Positions 24,675 through 33,284 of a DNA stretch of 64,000 nucleotides are shown here, piece after piece. Position 1 is the first letter of the stretch. Each line of letters opens with the position of its first letter. The position numbers and the translations under genes are program-made. The DNA lies in assembly GCA_964438995.1 (NCBI GenBank), contig CAYTMQ010000012.1, positions 51,648 through 115,647 on the forward strand, in the 5' to 3' direction. Below the pieces are notes generated by a model, which was given only the letters and a program-made list of their open reading frames with translations, made no database searches and was not told the origin of the DNA. The DNA comes from JABMMZ01 sp964438995 (GTDB taxonomy: Bacteria > Bacteroidota > Bacteroidia > NS11-12g > UBA955).

Positions 24675-26066
24675 TTACATCTTGCTTTTCAACTTCATCA
24701 AGAAGCCTACTTCACTTTGTGTTAAATGTCTCCATTTTCCTCTTGGAAGATCTTTTTTAGTGAAGATTCCCATACTAACTCTATCCAATTTCTCAACGTC
24801 ATATCCTAAAGCCTCAAACATACGTCTTACTACTCTATTTTTTCCGCTGTGAATCTCTATACCAACATGTCTTCTATCTTCAGATTCTACAAAAGATACT
24901 GCATCAGCATGCACTACTCCGTCCTCCAATTCAACACCTTCAACCAATTTATCCAAATCAGTACCAGATACTTTATTGTTTAAAACAACATGGTATACTT
25001 TCTTAATTTGGAAACTCGGATGTGTTAAGGCCTGAGAAACCTCTCCATCATTGGTAAGCAACAAAACGCCTGTAGTGTTTCTGTCTAGACGACCAATTGG
25101 ATAAACCCTTTGTGGAATTTTATCTGCCAACAAATCCATTACAGTCTTTCTGCCTTTATCATCTTCTGTTGTAGTAATAAAGTCTTTGGGTTTGTTCATT
25201 AAAATATATACGAATGGTTCTGGAATGATTTTCCTACCATCATACTTAACGATATCTTCTCTTTTTACTTTAAAGCCCATTTCAGTAACAACATTGTTAT
25301 TAACTGTAACTAGACCTTGTTTGATGATTTCATCAGCTTCTCTTCTGCTACAAATACCTGAGTTAGCCAAGTATCTGTTTAGTCTCAAGTCGCCTTTGTC
25401 TATTTCCGGACCAACAAGCTCAGCTTTTCTTTCTCTAAACGATTTTTTAACTTTAATTTCTGGATCGAACTTAGGTCTGAACTTCTTCTTTTGACCGTCT
25501 AATTCATCATCTTTAGAACGTCTGTCTCTGCTAGATGAATCAAATGCTGGCTTTTTGAAATCTCTTTTCTTGAAATCGTCTTTCTTAAAATCGCCTCTTC
25601 TATCATCTCTTCTAGAATCACTTCTTTTAAAGTCATCTTTTTTAAATTCGCCTCTCTTGTCGTCTCTTCTAGAATCGCTTTTCTTGAAATCGTCTCTTTT
25701 GAAACCATCTCTTTTCACATCACCTCTTTTAAAGTCATCTCTTTTAGAGTCGCTTCTTTTAAAATCTGGTTTCTTAAAGTCTGATTTTCTACCATCAAAA
25801 CTTTTAGAATCAGATCTCTTAGGATATTTATCTTCGGATTTCTTAAAAGGTTTATCAAACTTTCTACCACCTGAATCAGGTTTGTAAGTATTTTTCTTTG
25901 GTGCCAAAAATCGAGGTGGTGCTAATTCATCATCATCAAAGGTATTAAATTCAGAATTTTTAGATTTAGCTGGTCTATCTTTTTTAAAAGAACCAACTGG
26001 TTTATTCCCTGATTTGTAACCATCTCCTCTTTTCTTATCTCCTCCTGGTTTTTTATTATACGGCAT
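24675..26066 (-). CDS. RNA pseudouridine synthase (RluB/RsuA family) with long charged N-terminus
   Basis: I start at the ATG at 26066 (MPYNKKPGGDKK); the upstream ATG at 26084 would overlap the promoter element at 26074-26081. Of 463 residues, the first 215 or so are a low-complexity chain of Lys/Arg/Asp/Ser/Phe repeats (units like FKRSDSKRDD, FKKDDFKRSDSRRDD), probably disordered RNA-binding sequence. Then come an S4 domain (LRLNRYLANSGICSRREADEII) and the catalytic domain with GRLDRNTTGVLLLTNDG, which contains the catalytic Asp, and KVYHVVLN. It modifies uridine in rRNA; the large-subunit (RluB-type) target is likely but not provable here. Confidence 0.92.
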   Translation of the reverse strand: MPYNKKPGGDKKRGDGYKSGNKPVGSFKKDRPAKSKNSEFNTFDDDELAPPRFLAPKKNTYKPDSGGRKFDKPFKKSEDKYPKRSDSKSFDGRKSDFKKPDFKRSDSKRDDFKRGDVKRDGFKRDDFKKSDSRRDDKRGEFKKDDFKRSDSRRDDRRGDFKKDDFKKRDFKKPAFDSSSRDRRSKDDELDGQKKKFRPKFDPEIKVKKSFRERKAELVGPEIDKGDLRLNRYLANSGICSRREADEIIKQGLVTVNNNVVTEMGFKVKREDIVKYDGRKIIPEPFVYILMNKPKDFITTTEDDKGRKTVMDLLADKIPQRVYPIGRLDRNTTGVLLLTNDGEVSQALTHPSFQIKKVYHVVLNNKVSGTDLDKLVEGVELEDGVVHADAVSFVESEDRRHVGIEIHSGKNRVVRRMFEALGYDVEKLDRVSMGIFTKKDLPRGKWRHLTQSEVGFLMKLKSKM

Positions 26067-26073
26067 GCGGCTG

Positions 26074-26081
26074 CAAAGATA
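26074..26081 (-). promoter_or_regulatory. Minus-7 element before the pseudouridine synthase gene (TATCTTTG)
   Basis: TATCTTTG ends 7 nt before the ATG at 26066, giving a leader of about two bases if the start site is 5 nt past the G. Confidence 0.5.
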
Positions 26082-26233
26082 CAAAAATAAAAGGATTTTT
26101 GAAGGTCAAATTTGGTCAAAACCAATGATTTGAATCACTGTCCACAAGGATTACAACTTTTTGATTATCTATAACTTGCGTCAGTTATTCGATAGAATCA
26201 GGGGTATGGGGATATTTATTAAAATAAATCGCT

Positions 26234-26241
26234 TACCTTTG
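26234..26241 (+). promoter_or_regulatory. Candidate minus-7 element for the desaturase gene (TACCTTTG)
   Basis: TACCTTTG ends 24 nt before the ATG at 26266. No TTG is seen at the normal distance. Confidence 0.5.
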
Positions 26242-26265
26242 CATCAATAAAAACAGACAAATTGC

Positions 26266-27336
26266 ATGATTGTTCCAAGATTCTTAAACCCAACTAACTC
26301 ATTTCACGCTGAACTAAGAAAACGCATTAATGACTATTTTGTTGAGATTAAGGCTAAACCTACAGGAAACCTAAAACTTTACTCCAAAGCCATCATTTTA
26401 GTAGTCAGTTTCATTACTGTTTACACCCATTTAATTTTCTTTACCTCTGGTAACATCTTTATCAGTTTAACAGAATGTATCATTTTAGGCGCATTAACTT
26501 CTGCTATCGGATTCAACATTATGCACGACGGAGCTCACGGTAGCTTTAGTCAGCAAAAATGGTTGAACGAATTAGCAGGATTGTCGCTAAATGTTCTTGG
26601 CGCCAATGTGTTTATGTGGAAGACAAAACACAATGTTGTTCACCATACTTTCACCAACATAGAAGGAATGGATGACGATATCAACGCTAAACCATTTTTA
26701 AGATTGTGCGAAACTCAAAAGCATTATAAAATACACAAATACCAACACGTGTATTTCTTAGTAGCTTACTCTTTATTATACCTTTATTGGATTTTCTTTA
26801 CTGATTACAAGAAATATTTCACTAAAAAAGTTGGTGAAATGCCAATCAAAAAAATGAGCATCCAAGAACACTTTACTTTCTGGGGCTTTAAAGCGCTTCA
26901 CTTAATCCTTTTTGTTGTAATTCCTATTTATACTGTAGGTCTAACAGCATGGGTTATTGGATTCTTAACTTATGGCTTATTTGCAGGTATCGTATTGAGT
27001 TTAGTATTCCAATTGGCTCATACAGTTTCTGATACCCACTTCCCAACTGTTGATGTAAACACAGGTAAAGTAGAAGACGAATGGGCTGTACACCAATTAA
27101 AAACAACTGCAAACTTTGCAACTAAAAACAAAATAGTTTCATGGTTTACAGGTGGTTTAAATTTCCAAATTGAACACCATTTATTTCCGCATATTTCTCA
27201 CATCCACTATCCAGCAATTTCTGAAATAGTGAAGGATGTATGCCGCGAATACAATATCCCCTACATTGAATATCCAAAAGTGAGATTGGCTGTTGCCTCT
27301 CACATCTCTCATCTTAGAGAAATGGGGAAAGCTTAA
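26266..27336 (+). CDS. Membrane fatty acid desaturase
   Basis: A 356-residue integral membrane diiron enzyme. The three histidine boxes are HDGAHG (87-92), HNVVHH (122-127) and QIEHH (301-305). The Gln in place of the first His of the third box is typical of front-end (delta-5/delta-6 type) acyl desaturases. There is no fused cytochrome b5 domain, so an external electron donor is needed. Two pairs of hydrophobic helices (about 42-85 and 155-255) flank the boxes. It probably adds double bonds to membrane lipid acyl chains, perhaps for cold adaptation. It has its own terminator. Confidence 0.92.
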   Translation: MIVPRFLNPTNSFHAELRKRINDYFVEIKAKPTGNLKLYSKAIILVVSFITVYTHLIFFTSGNIFISLTECIILGALTSAIGFNIMHDGAHGSFSQQKWLNELAGLSLNVLGANVFMWKTKHNVVHHTFTNIEGMDDDINAKPFLRLCETQKHYKIHKYQHVYFLVAYSLLYLYWIFFTDYKKYFTKKVGEMPIKKMSIQEHFTFWGFKALHLILFVVIPIYTVGLTAWVIGFLTYGLFAGIVLSLVFQLAHTVSDTHFPTVDVNTGKVEDEWAVHQLKTTANFATKNKIVSWFTGGLNFQIEHHLFPHISHIHYPAISEIVKDVCREYNIPYIEYPKVRLAVASHISHLREMGKA

Positions 27337-27342
27337 GACATT

Positions 27343-27372
27343 AAAACTGCTCACATCGAGCAGTTTTTTTTT
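27343..27372 (+). terminator. Rho-independent terminator of the desaturase gene
   Basis: A perfect 10-bp stem (AAAACTGCTC 27343-27352 with GAGCAGTTTT 27358-27367), ACATC loop and a U run on the + strand, 7 nt after the stop. Confidence 0.93.
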
Positions 27373-27492
27373 GCCCTATTCAATGTTACTTTATTCTCTA
27401 TATTTCAATAGAAAAATATAGATGAAATATATAGTAAAATTATAAAATTCAATTTAGATATTACCAATAAAAACACCAATTTTGCAAGCATT

Positions 27493-28125
27493 ATGTCAGT
27501 ATTAGTAGGTAAAAAAGCACCACATTTTAGTGCACCAGCCGTTATCAACGGAGAAGAGATTGTAGAAAACTTTAGCTTAGATCAATATCTTGGCAAAAAC
27601 CACGTTGTATTGTTCTTTTATCCAAAAGATTTCACTTTTGTATGCCCAACAGAACTTCACGCTTTCCAAGCTCAATTAGGTGAGTTTGAGAAAAGAGGTG
27701 TAAAAGTTGTTGCTTGTAGCACAGACACTGAAGAAAGTCATTTCAGTTGGTTGCAAATGCCAAAAGAGAATGGTGGTATCCAAGGTGTAACTTATCCTAT
27801 CGTTGCAGATACAACCAAAACCATCTCAACAAATTACGATGTATTGTTCGGTCACTACGACTACAACGACAATGGCGAATTATCAGCTAACGGACCAATG
27901 ATTGCTTTCCGTGGATTGTTCTTAATCGACAAAAACGGTATCGTAATGCACCAAACAGTTAACCACCTACCATTAGGTAGAAGCGTAGATGAAACATTAC
28001 GTATGGTTGATGCTTTACAACACAATGAAACACATGGCGAAGTTTGTCCAGCAAATTGGGAGAAAGGTGAAGAAGCGATGAATGCTACTCCAGCTGGTGT
28101 TGCTACTTACTTAAGCAAACACTAA
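27493..28125 (+). CDS. Typical 2-Cys peroxiredoxin (AhpC/Prx1 type)
   Basis: A 210-residue thiol peroxidase that reduces hydrogen peroxide and organic peroxides in the cytoplasm. The peroxidatic Cys is residue 51 in FTFVCPTELHAF, the resolving Cys residue 185 in GEVCPANW, and the catalytic Thr and Arg context (PTELHAF ... AFRGLFLID) is intact. The C-terminal tail after the resolving Cys is 25 residues and lacks a YF motif, so the enzyme may be less easily over-oxidised. OxyR is encoded in the same window (53129-54067) but not adjacent. It is monocistronic with a terminator. Confidence 0.95.
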   Translation: MSVLVGKKAPHFSAPAVINGEEIVENFSLDQYLGKNHVVLFFYPKDFTFVCPTELHAFQAQLGEFEKRGVKVVACSTDTEESHFSWLQMPKENGGIQGVTYPIVADTTKTISTNYDVLFGHYDYNDNGELSANGPMIAFRGLFLIDKNGIVMHQTVNHLPLGRSVDETLRMVDALQHNETHGEVCPANWEKGEEAMNATPAGVATYLSKH

Positions 28126-28160
28126 TCCATACTAAATTAAGTTAATTCTAATCAATATAG

Positions 28161-28194
28161 ATCCCGGTTCTGTTACAAGAATCGGGATTTTTTT
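28161..28194 (+). terminator. Rho-independent terminator of the peroxiredoxin gene
   Basis: Stem ATCCCG...CGGGAT with an inner GTTCT/AGAAT-type extension and a run of seven or eight T. It lies 35 nt after the stop. Confidence 0.9.
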
Positions 28195-28229
28195 ATCCTT
28201 AACAATTGGACTATTAAATGAATAGCAAC

Positions 28230-28257
28230 AAAAAAGGCCAACCTGTAAGTTGACCTT
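28230..28257 (-). terminator. Rho-independent terminator of rplS
   Basis: AAGGCCAAC (28234-28242) pairs with GTTGACCTT (28249-28257) with one C/A mismatch on the + strand that is a G-U pair in the minus-strand RNA. A U run follows on the minus strand. Just before it, the rplS 3' UTR contains GTTTTCATAG and CAAAG, words shared with the small RNA candidate at 48012-48077. Confidence 0.85.
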
Positions 28258-28295
28258 CTTTGTTACCTATGAAAACTATTAACCTCTCTTTAATA

Positions 28296-28637
28296 CTAAC
28301 GTTTTTCCGCGATTCTAGCAGCTTTACCACTTAATCCTCTTAAGTAGAAAATTCTAGCTCTGCGAACTTTACCAATTTTATTAACTTCAATTTTGTCAAT
28401 ATTTGGTGAGTGCAATGGGAAAATTCTTTCAACTCCAACTCCGTTAGATATTTTCCTAACAGTGAACATGGTGTTTAAACCAGTATTTCTGCGTTGGATA
28501 ACATCACCTTGGAAAAGCTGAATTCTTTCTTTGTTACCTTCTTTAATTTTGTAGTGCACTGTGATTCTATCACCTGCTTTGAAATCTGGTAGGTCAGCCT
28601 TTAAATATTCTTTTTCTACAAACTTTATTAAATCCAT
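28296..28637 (-). CDS. rplS: 50S ribosomal protein L19
   Basis: A 113-residue ribosomal protein at the 30S-50S interface. The family core is complete: FKAGDRITVHYKIKEGNKERIQ, FQGDVIQRRNTGLNTMFTVRKIS, GVGVERIFPLHSPNIDKIEV and KVRRARIFYLRGLSGKAARI. It is a single-gene unit, separate from rimM/trmD, with which it is often linked in other bacteria. It has one of the best promoters in the window (TTTG-N19-TATTTTTG), as expected for high expression, and its leader is only about 20 nt. Confidence 0.99.
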   Translation of the reverse strand: MDLIKFVEKEYLKADLPDFKAGDRITVHYKIKEGNKERIQLFQGDVIQRRNTGLNTMFTVRKISNGVGVERIFPLHSPNIDKIEVNKIGKVRRARIFYLRGLSGKAARIAEKR

Positions 28638-28660
28638 GGTGTGTATAAATTTTGGGAGTG

Positions 28661-28691
28661 CAAAAATAGAGATTAAACTTTAAAAAGCAAA
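28661..28691 (-). promoter_or_regulatory. Promoter for rplS (TTTG-N19-TATTTTTG)
   Basis: On the minus strand TTTG (28688-28691), a 19-nt spacer and TATTTTTG (28661-28668): a full match to the Bacteroidota primary-sigma consensus, 23 nt before the start codon. Confidence 0.85.
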
Positions 28692-28915
28692 CATATTTTT
28701 AAAATATAGAACCTAAAACCCATTTTTCTACGCCTTTTTTACAGAAACATAAAACTTATAATTTTCAATAAACTGATTTTTAAATACTTATAAATCGTAT
28801 TCATCAATTACAACTTACAGATAATTCTACCACTTTTAGATTAAAAACCTTGTCAAAAGTAAGATTTTTAACCCCTTTTATGCTACTATTAAAAGTGTTC
28901 TATCTTTTAGACATT

Positions 28916-29977
28916 CTAAGCACCTCCTTTTAATATGGATAGATATTCTGACAGGCATCTGTATTCGATGCCTATAATAAACTCTATGAATGCTTCTTTG
29001 TCGTTATTTCGAGCAGCATCTAATACTTCATAATATTTTAATCGCTCATCTCCATCTCCTTTGATGTTGGCAATGACATAACCATGTTGCAACAAAATCA
29101 AATTCATCAACAACCTTGATGTTCTACCATTGCCATCGATAAATGGATGTATGCTAACCAATCTCTCATGCATCTCTGCTGCTAAAACAATTGGATGTAA
29201 CACCGATTGATGCTCTTTATACCACTCAAATAACGCCTCCATTTCTGAAGGAACTTTCCAAGCATCTGGAGGCACATGCTTACTTCCTCCAATCCTTACT
29301 TGTAATTTGCGGTATACCCCTGCATTCTCTCTATCTATCCCTCGTAATACCAATGCATGTAATTGTAATACCAAACGATCTGTAATGGTTTGTTTCTTTT
29401 GAACTATCTCTTTTAAAAATGCAATAGCTTCTGCATGATTTATGGCTTCGAGATGTTCTTTCATCGTTTTGCCAGAGATGGTTAATCCTTGATTGATAAC
29501 CAATTCGGTTTCTTGAATGGACAGTGTATTTCCTTCAATTTTGTTGCTATTAAATGTGTATTCCAACTCTAAAGCCTGGGCAACTCTAAAACTATCCAGA
29601 TGCCTGTAGGAACTTAATTCTGACTTTAATTGATCTATGGCCAATAGCTGAGGTGACGTCGATTGCGATGCCTGCTCTGTCTTTTTCTTTGCATGATAAA
29701 CAATCTTATCTTCTGCTGCTTTAAGTGCCTCAAGGATATATGGCTCGTCTGATACTTCTTTGTATATCTTATCGCTTAACCAAGACACATAAAGCGTTTT
29801 CTCTGGTATGTTTAAAACCTTCGAGATCTTTTTTAGTTGTATCTTATTCGGAATTCTATCACCAGACTCAAATCTGCTGTATAATGAAGCATCAACGCCT
29901 ATTGACTCTGCAACATCTCGCACCTTATATCCCAAGACCTTCCTGGCATCTTTTAATAAGAATTCTAAATTGTTCAT
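28916..29977 (-). CDS. HTH-Fic protein (class II, self-inhibited AMP transferase)
   Basis: A 353-residue protein with an N-terminal XRE-type helix-turn-helix (residues 1-65; DVAESIGVDASLYSRFESGDR) and a Fic domain. The Fic core HPFIDGNGRTSR is at 277-288 and contains the catalytic His277 and all phosphate-binding residues, so it should transfer AMP (or another NMP) to a target hydroxyl. The inhibitory helix motif SNKIEGN (S144 to E148-G149) is upstream of the core, as in class II Fic proteins. No antitoxin-like gene is adjacent. A 30-bp inverted repeat that covers a TAAATTTG element lies 6 nt before the start, so it probably represses itself. Confidence 0.95.
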   Translation of the reverse strand: MNNLEFLLKDARKVLGYKVRDVAESIGVDASLYSRFESGDRIPNKIQLKKISKVLNIPEKTLYVSWLSDKIYKEVSDEPYILEALKAAEDKIVYHAKKKTEQASQSTSPQLLAIDQLKSELSSYRHLDSFRVAQALELEYTFNSNKIEGNTLSIQETELVINQGLTISGKTMKEHLEAINHAEAIAFLKEIVQKKQTITDRLVLQLHALVLRGIDRENAGVYRKLQVRIGGSKHVPPDAWKVPSEMEALFEWYKEHQSVLHPIVLAAEMHERLVSIHPFIDGNGRTSRLLMNLILLQHGYVIANIKGDGDERLKYYEVLDAARNNDKEAFIEFIIGIEYRCLSEYLSILKGGA

Positions 29978-29983
29978 CTTATA

Positions 29984-30013
29984 TGACTTATTTTGTCATG
30001 ACAAATTTAGTCA
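29984..30013. promoter_or_regulatory. Inverted-repeat operator at the fic promoter
   Basis: A 30-bp inverted repeat with outer arms TGAC (29984) and GTCA (ending 30013), centred on TTGTCATGACAA. Only two base pairs of fifteen do not match. On the minus strand it contains TAAATTTG, the minus-7 element for the fic gene. It fits a dimeric HTH binding site, most simply the XRE domain of the Fic protein itself. Confidence 0.75.
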
Positions 30014-30022
30014 TTAATTTTG

Positions 30023-30056
30023 AAAAATGAAAGAGCTTTGTTTCCAAAACTCTTTC
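30023..30056 (-). terminator. Terminator of the aconitase gene
   Basis: GAAAGAG (30029-30035) pairs with CTCTTTC (30050-30056), with an inner TTTG/CAAA stem and TTTC loop, followed on the minus strand by five U. It lies 10 nt after the stop at 30066 and borders the fic operator. Confidence 0.75.
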
Positions 30057-30065
30057 CTAAGTATT

Positions 30066-32333
30066 TTAAGCTGTAATGTTTCTTCTGATGATATTTAACG
30101 CTCCACCAGCTTTAAACCATTCGATTTGTTGTTCATTATATGTATGATTGCAAACTATGGTATCTTCTGAGCCATTGCTATGGTGCAAAACCAACTTCAA
30201 TGGTGTATTTGGTGCAAAATCAGATAAACCTATCAAATCAATAACATCATCTTCCTGAATTTTATCGTAATCAGATTTATCTGCAAATGTTAAGGCCAAC
30301 ATACCTTGTTTTTTAAGGTTGGTTTCGTGAATTCTAGCAAAAGATTTAGTCAATACAACTCTAACACCTAAATGTCTTGGTTCCATTGCTGCATGCTCTC
30401 TACTTGATCCTTCACCATAATTTTCATCTCCTACAACTATACTACCAATGCCAGCAGCTTTGTAAGCTCTTTGAACATGAGGTACTTCATCATAAGCAGA
30501 TGTTAATTGGTTTTTAACAGAATTGGTTTTTTCGTTGAAGAAATTAACCGCACCTATTAGCATGTTATTACTTATGTTATCTAAGTGACCACGGAATTTC
30601 AACCATGGACCAGCCATACTGATATGGTCAGTCGTACATTTGCCTTTCGCTTTGATCAACAATTTCAAACCTTTCAAGTCGGTACCTTCCCAAGCTGCAA
30701 ATGGCTCTAACAATTGCAAACGACTGCTAGTTGGAGAAACATTTACTTGAACACCAGTACCATCTGCTGCTGGAGCTTGATAACCTGGGTCTTCAACTGC
30801 AAATCCTTTAGCTGGTAATTCCATACCAGTTGGTTCATCTAATTTTACTGATTCACCATTCTCGTTCACCAAAGTATCAGTTAATGGATTGAAGTCTAGA
30901 CGACCAGCAATTGCCAATGCAGTTGTAATCTCTGGACTTGCTACAAAGGCATGTGTGTTAGGGTTACCGTCTTGTCTTGCCGCAAAGTTTCTATTGAATG
31001 AGTGGATGATTGAGTTTTTCTCTTTCTTTTCTGCGCCCATTCTTGTCCACATACCAATACATGGTCCGCATGCATTAGCAAACACTGTAGCACCTATCTT
31101 ATGGAAAGTATCAATAAATCCGTCTCTTTCTATGGTATATCTTACTTGTTCGCTGCCTGGAGTGATGGTAAATTCAGCTTTAGTTTTTAACCCTTTTTCA
31201 GCTACTTGATTAGCAAGACTAGCAGCTCTTGAAATATCTTCATAACTGCTATTGGTACAAGAACCAATCAATCCTACTTCAATGTTTAAAGGCCAACCGT
31301 TGGCTGCCGCAACTTCTTTCATTTTAGAAATTGGAGTAGCTAAATCTGGAGTAAAAGGACCATTGATGTGAGGCTCCAATTCAGATAAGTTGATTTCTAT
31401 CACTTGGTCGAAGTAGTTTTCTGGATTAGCATAACATTCAGCATCTGCAGTTAAATGTTCTTTAACAGCATTAGCCATATCAGCCACTTCAGCCCTACCA
31501 GTAGCTCTTAAGTAACGCTCCATACTTTCATCGTATCCAAATGTTGAAGTAGTAGCGCCAATTTCAGCACCCATGTTACAAATTGTACCTTTACCAGTAC
31601 AGCTCATAGAAGTAGCACCTTCGCCAAAATATTCAACGATAGCACCAGTTCCACCTTTAACGGTTAAGATACCAGCAACTTTTAAAATAACATCTTTAGG
31701 AGAAGCCCATCCGTTTAATTTACCAGTTAATTTAACACCAATTAATTTAGGGAATTTTAGCTCCCATGGCAAACCTGCCATAACATCACAAGCATCAGCT
31801 CCACCAACACCAATTGCCACCATACCTAAACCACCTGCATTAACTGTGTGCGAGTCGGTACCAATCATCATACCACCTGGGAAAGCATAATTTTCTAACA
31901 CTACTTGGTGAATGATACCGGCTCCTGGCTTCCAGAAACCTATACCATATTTGTTACTAACTGAAGATAAGAAGTCGTACACCTCTTTACTTTCTTGATT
32001 AGCAAACTCTAAATCTTGTTTGGCTTCTACTTTAGCATTGATTAAGTGATCGCAATGCACCGTGCTTGGAACGGCAACCTTTGGGCGACCAGCTTGCATA
32101 AACTGCAACAAAGCCATTTGAGCGGTTGCGTCTTGCATTGCTACCCTATCAGGTGCAAAATCAACATAACTTTTACCTCTTTCAAATAGTTGTGATGCAT
32201 TACCCTCTGTTAAGTGAGAGTATAAAATCTTTTCTGTTAAGGTAAGAGGTTTTTGTAAAAGTTTGCGTGCTGCTTCAATGCGCTCCGGCATATTGGCATA
32301 CACTCTTTTAATCATGTCTAAATCGAATGCCAT
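30066..32333 (-). CDS. Aconitate hydratase (mitochondrial-type)
   Basis: A 755-residue TCA-cycle enzyme that converts citrate to isocitrate through an active-site 4Fe-4S cluster. It matches the mitochondrial-type aconitase A family in length and order: VPSTVHCDHLI (active-site region), MIGTDSHTVNAGGLG, IGSCTNSSYEDISRAA and ANACGPCIGMW supply the three cluster cysteines, and the swivelling C-terminal domain has GDENYGEGSSREHAAMEPRHLG. It is monocistronic, with a good promoter (TTTG-N20-TAAATTTG) and a terminator. This points to a full oxidative TCA cycle. Confidence 0.97.
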   Translation of the reverse strand: MAFDLDMIKRVYANMPERIEAARKLLQKPLTLTEKILYSHLTEGNASQLFERGKSYVDFAPDRVAMQDATAQMALLQFMQAGRPKVAVPSTVHCDHLINAKVEAKQDLEFANQESKEVYDFLSSVSNKYGIGFWKPGAGIIHQVVLENYAFPGGMMIGTDSHTVNAGGLGMVAIGVGGADACDVMAGLPWELKFPKLIGVKLTGKLNGWASPKDVILKVAGILTVKGGTGAIVEYFGEGATSMSCTGKGTICNMGAEIGATTSTFGYDESMERYLRATGRAEVADMANAVKEHLTADAECYANPENYFDQVIEINLSELEPHINGPFTPDLATPISKMKEVAAANGWPLNIEVGLIGSCTNSSYEDISRAASLANQVAEKGLKTKAEFTITPGSEQVRYTIERDGFIDTFHKIGATVFANACGPCIGMWTRMGAEKKEKNSIIHSFNRNFAARQDGNPNTHAFVASPEITTALAIAGRLDFNPLTDTLVNENGESVKLDEPTGMELPAKGFAVEDPGYQAPAADGTGVQVNVSPTSSRLQLLEPFAAWEGTDLKGLKLLIKAKGKCTTDHISMAGPWLKFRGHLDNISNNMLIGAVNFFNEKTNSVKNQLTSAYDEVPHVQRAYKAAGIGSIVVGDENYGEGSSREHAAMEPRHLGVRVVLTKSFARIHETNLKKQGMLALTFADKSDYDKIQEDDVIDLIGLSDFAPNTPLKLVLHHSNGSEDTIVCNHTYNEQQIEWFKAGGALNIIRRNITA

Positions 32334-32352
32334 GGTATTTTTAAATGTGTCG

Positions 32353-32384
32353 CAAATTTAGTTTTTTGTTGCTTACAAATCAAA
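32353..32384 (-). promoter_or_regulatory. Promoter for the aconitase gene (TTTG-N20-TAAATTTG)
   Basis: On the minus strand TTTG (32381-32384), 20 nt, then TAAATTTG (32353-32360), 19 nt before the ATG. Confidence 0.8.
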
Positions 32385-32436
32385 TTAAGGCTCAACTTTT
32401 TAGTTGGATTAAAACAATTCTCTCAAAACACTGAAA

Positions 32437-33273
32437 TTACTTGTCATTCCACAAGTTTCTCTCCTTTAATTTGATTTTACCACCGAAGAAAATTTTAGCA
32501 GTTTCTTCAAATGAGGCTGTGTAATCAGAAACATAGAACTCGTGTTTGGGCTTTTTGTTGCCCTTGTTCAACAAATTTCTGTCTTTTAAAAACTGTTCTA
32601 CTGATAAACTGACAATTTCTGCTGAATTAATGATTTTAACATTCCCTTTATAGAAAGACCCAATCTCTTTGATGATGAGCGGATAATGCGTACACGCAAG
32701 GATGATACTTTCTATATTGGATAAATGTGGATTGCTCAAATAAGAATGAACAACCGTTTTAGAAATATTATTATTGAAAAAGCCCTCTTCAATCATTGGG
32801 GCAAGCAATGGTGTAGCCAGTGATTTTAAAACCAGATTTGGATTGGCTTTCTCAAATTTCTTCTTGTATACCGCTGAACTTACAGTTCTTTTGGTACCAA
32901 TCAACCCAATCTTCTTGTATTGCTTCTCCTTTACAAGATGCTCAACTACCGGATCAATTACATTGATGACAAATTGTTTGTCCGGCAGTATTTTCTGAAC
33001 TTGTTTAAAGGCTGTAGCGGATGCCGAATTGCAAGCTATAACAATCAATTTACATGGTTGTTCAATTAAAAAACTTGCGATTTTTTCAGAGTAAGACTTG
33101 ATGGCATGAGGTGATTTTTCACCATAGGGCATGTGAGCAGTATCTCCAAAGTATATCAATTGTTCATTTGGCAACAAATCACTGATAGCTTTGGCTACAG
33201 TCAAGCCACCAATACCAGAGTCAAATACCCCAATCGGATATGACGCTTTAGGATGAAACTTACTTGATGACAC
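32437..33273 (-). CDS. murI: Glutamate racemase
   Basis: A 278-residue cytoplasmic enzyme giving D-glutamate for peptidoglycan. The two catalytic cysteines are in VIACNSASA and ACTHYPL, with the N-terminal IGVFDSGIGGLTV and GDTAHMPYG motifs. Length is normal. It follows two ompH genes by 11 nt on the same strand, so all three form an envelope-biogenesis operon typical of Bacteroidota. Confidence 0.97.
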   Translation of the reverse strand: MSSSKFHPKASYPIGVFDSGIGGLTVAKAISDLLPNEQLIYFGDTAHMPYGEKSPHAIKSYSEKIASFLIEQPCKLIVIACNSASATAFKQVQKILPDKQFVINVIDPVVEHLVKEKQYKKIGLIGTKRTVSSAVYKKKFEKANPNLVLKSLATPLLAPMIEEGFFNNNISKTVVHSYLSNPHLSNIESIILACTHYPLIIKEIGSFYKGNVKIINSAEIVSLSVEQFLKDRNLLNKGNKKPKHEFYVSDYTASFEETAKIFFGGKIKLKERNLWNDK

Positions 33274-33284
33274 AGGTTGAAAAA

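Noticed and set aside
25555..25887. 110-codon Ser/Leu-rich ORF on the + strand
   Set aside because: It is the antisense shadow of the Lys/Arg/Asp repeat region of the pseudouridine synthase; the repeat makes long frames in other registers.
28638..28691. Structured L19 leader upstream of rplS
   Set aside because: The promoter minus-7 element is 23 nt from the start codon, so the leader is about 20 nt, too short for a regulatory RNA structure.
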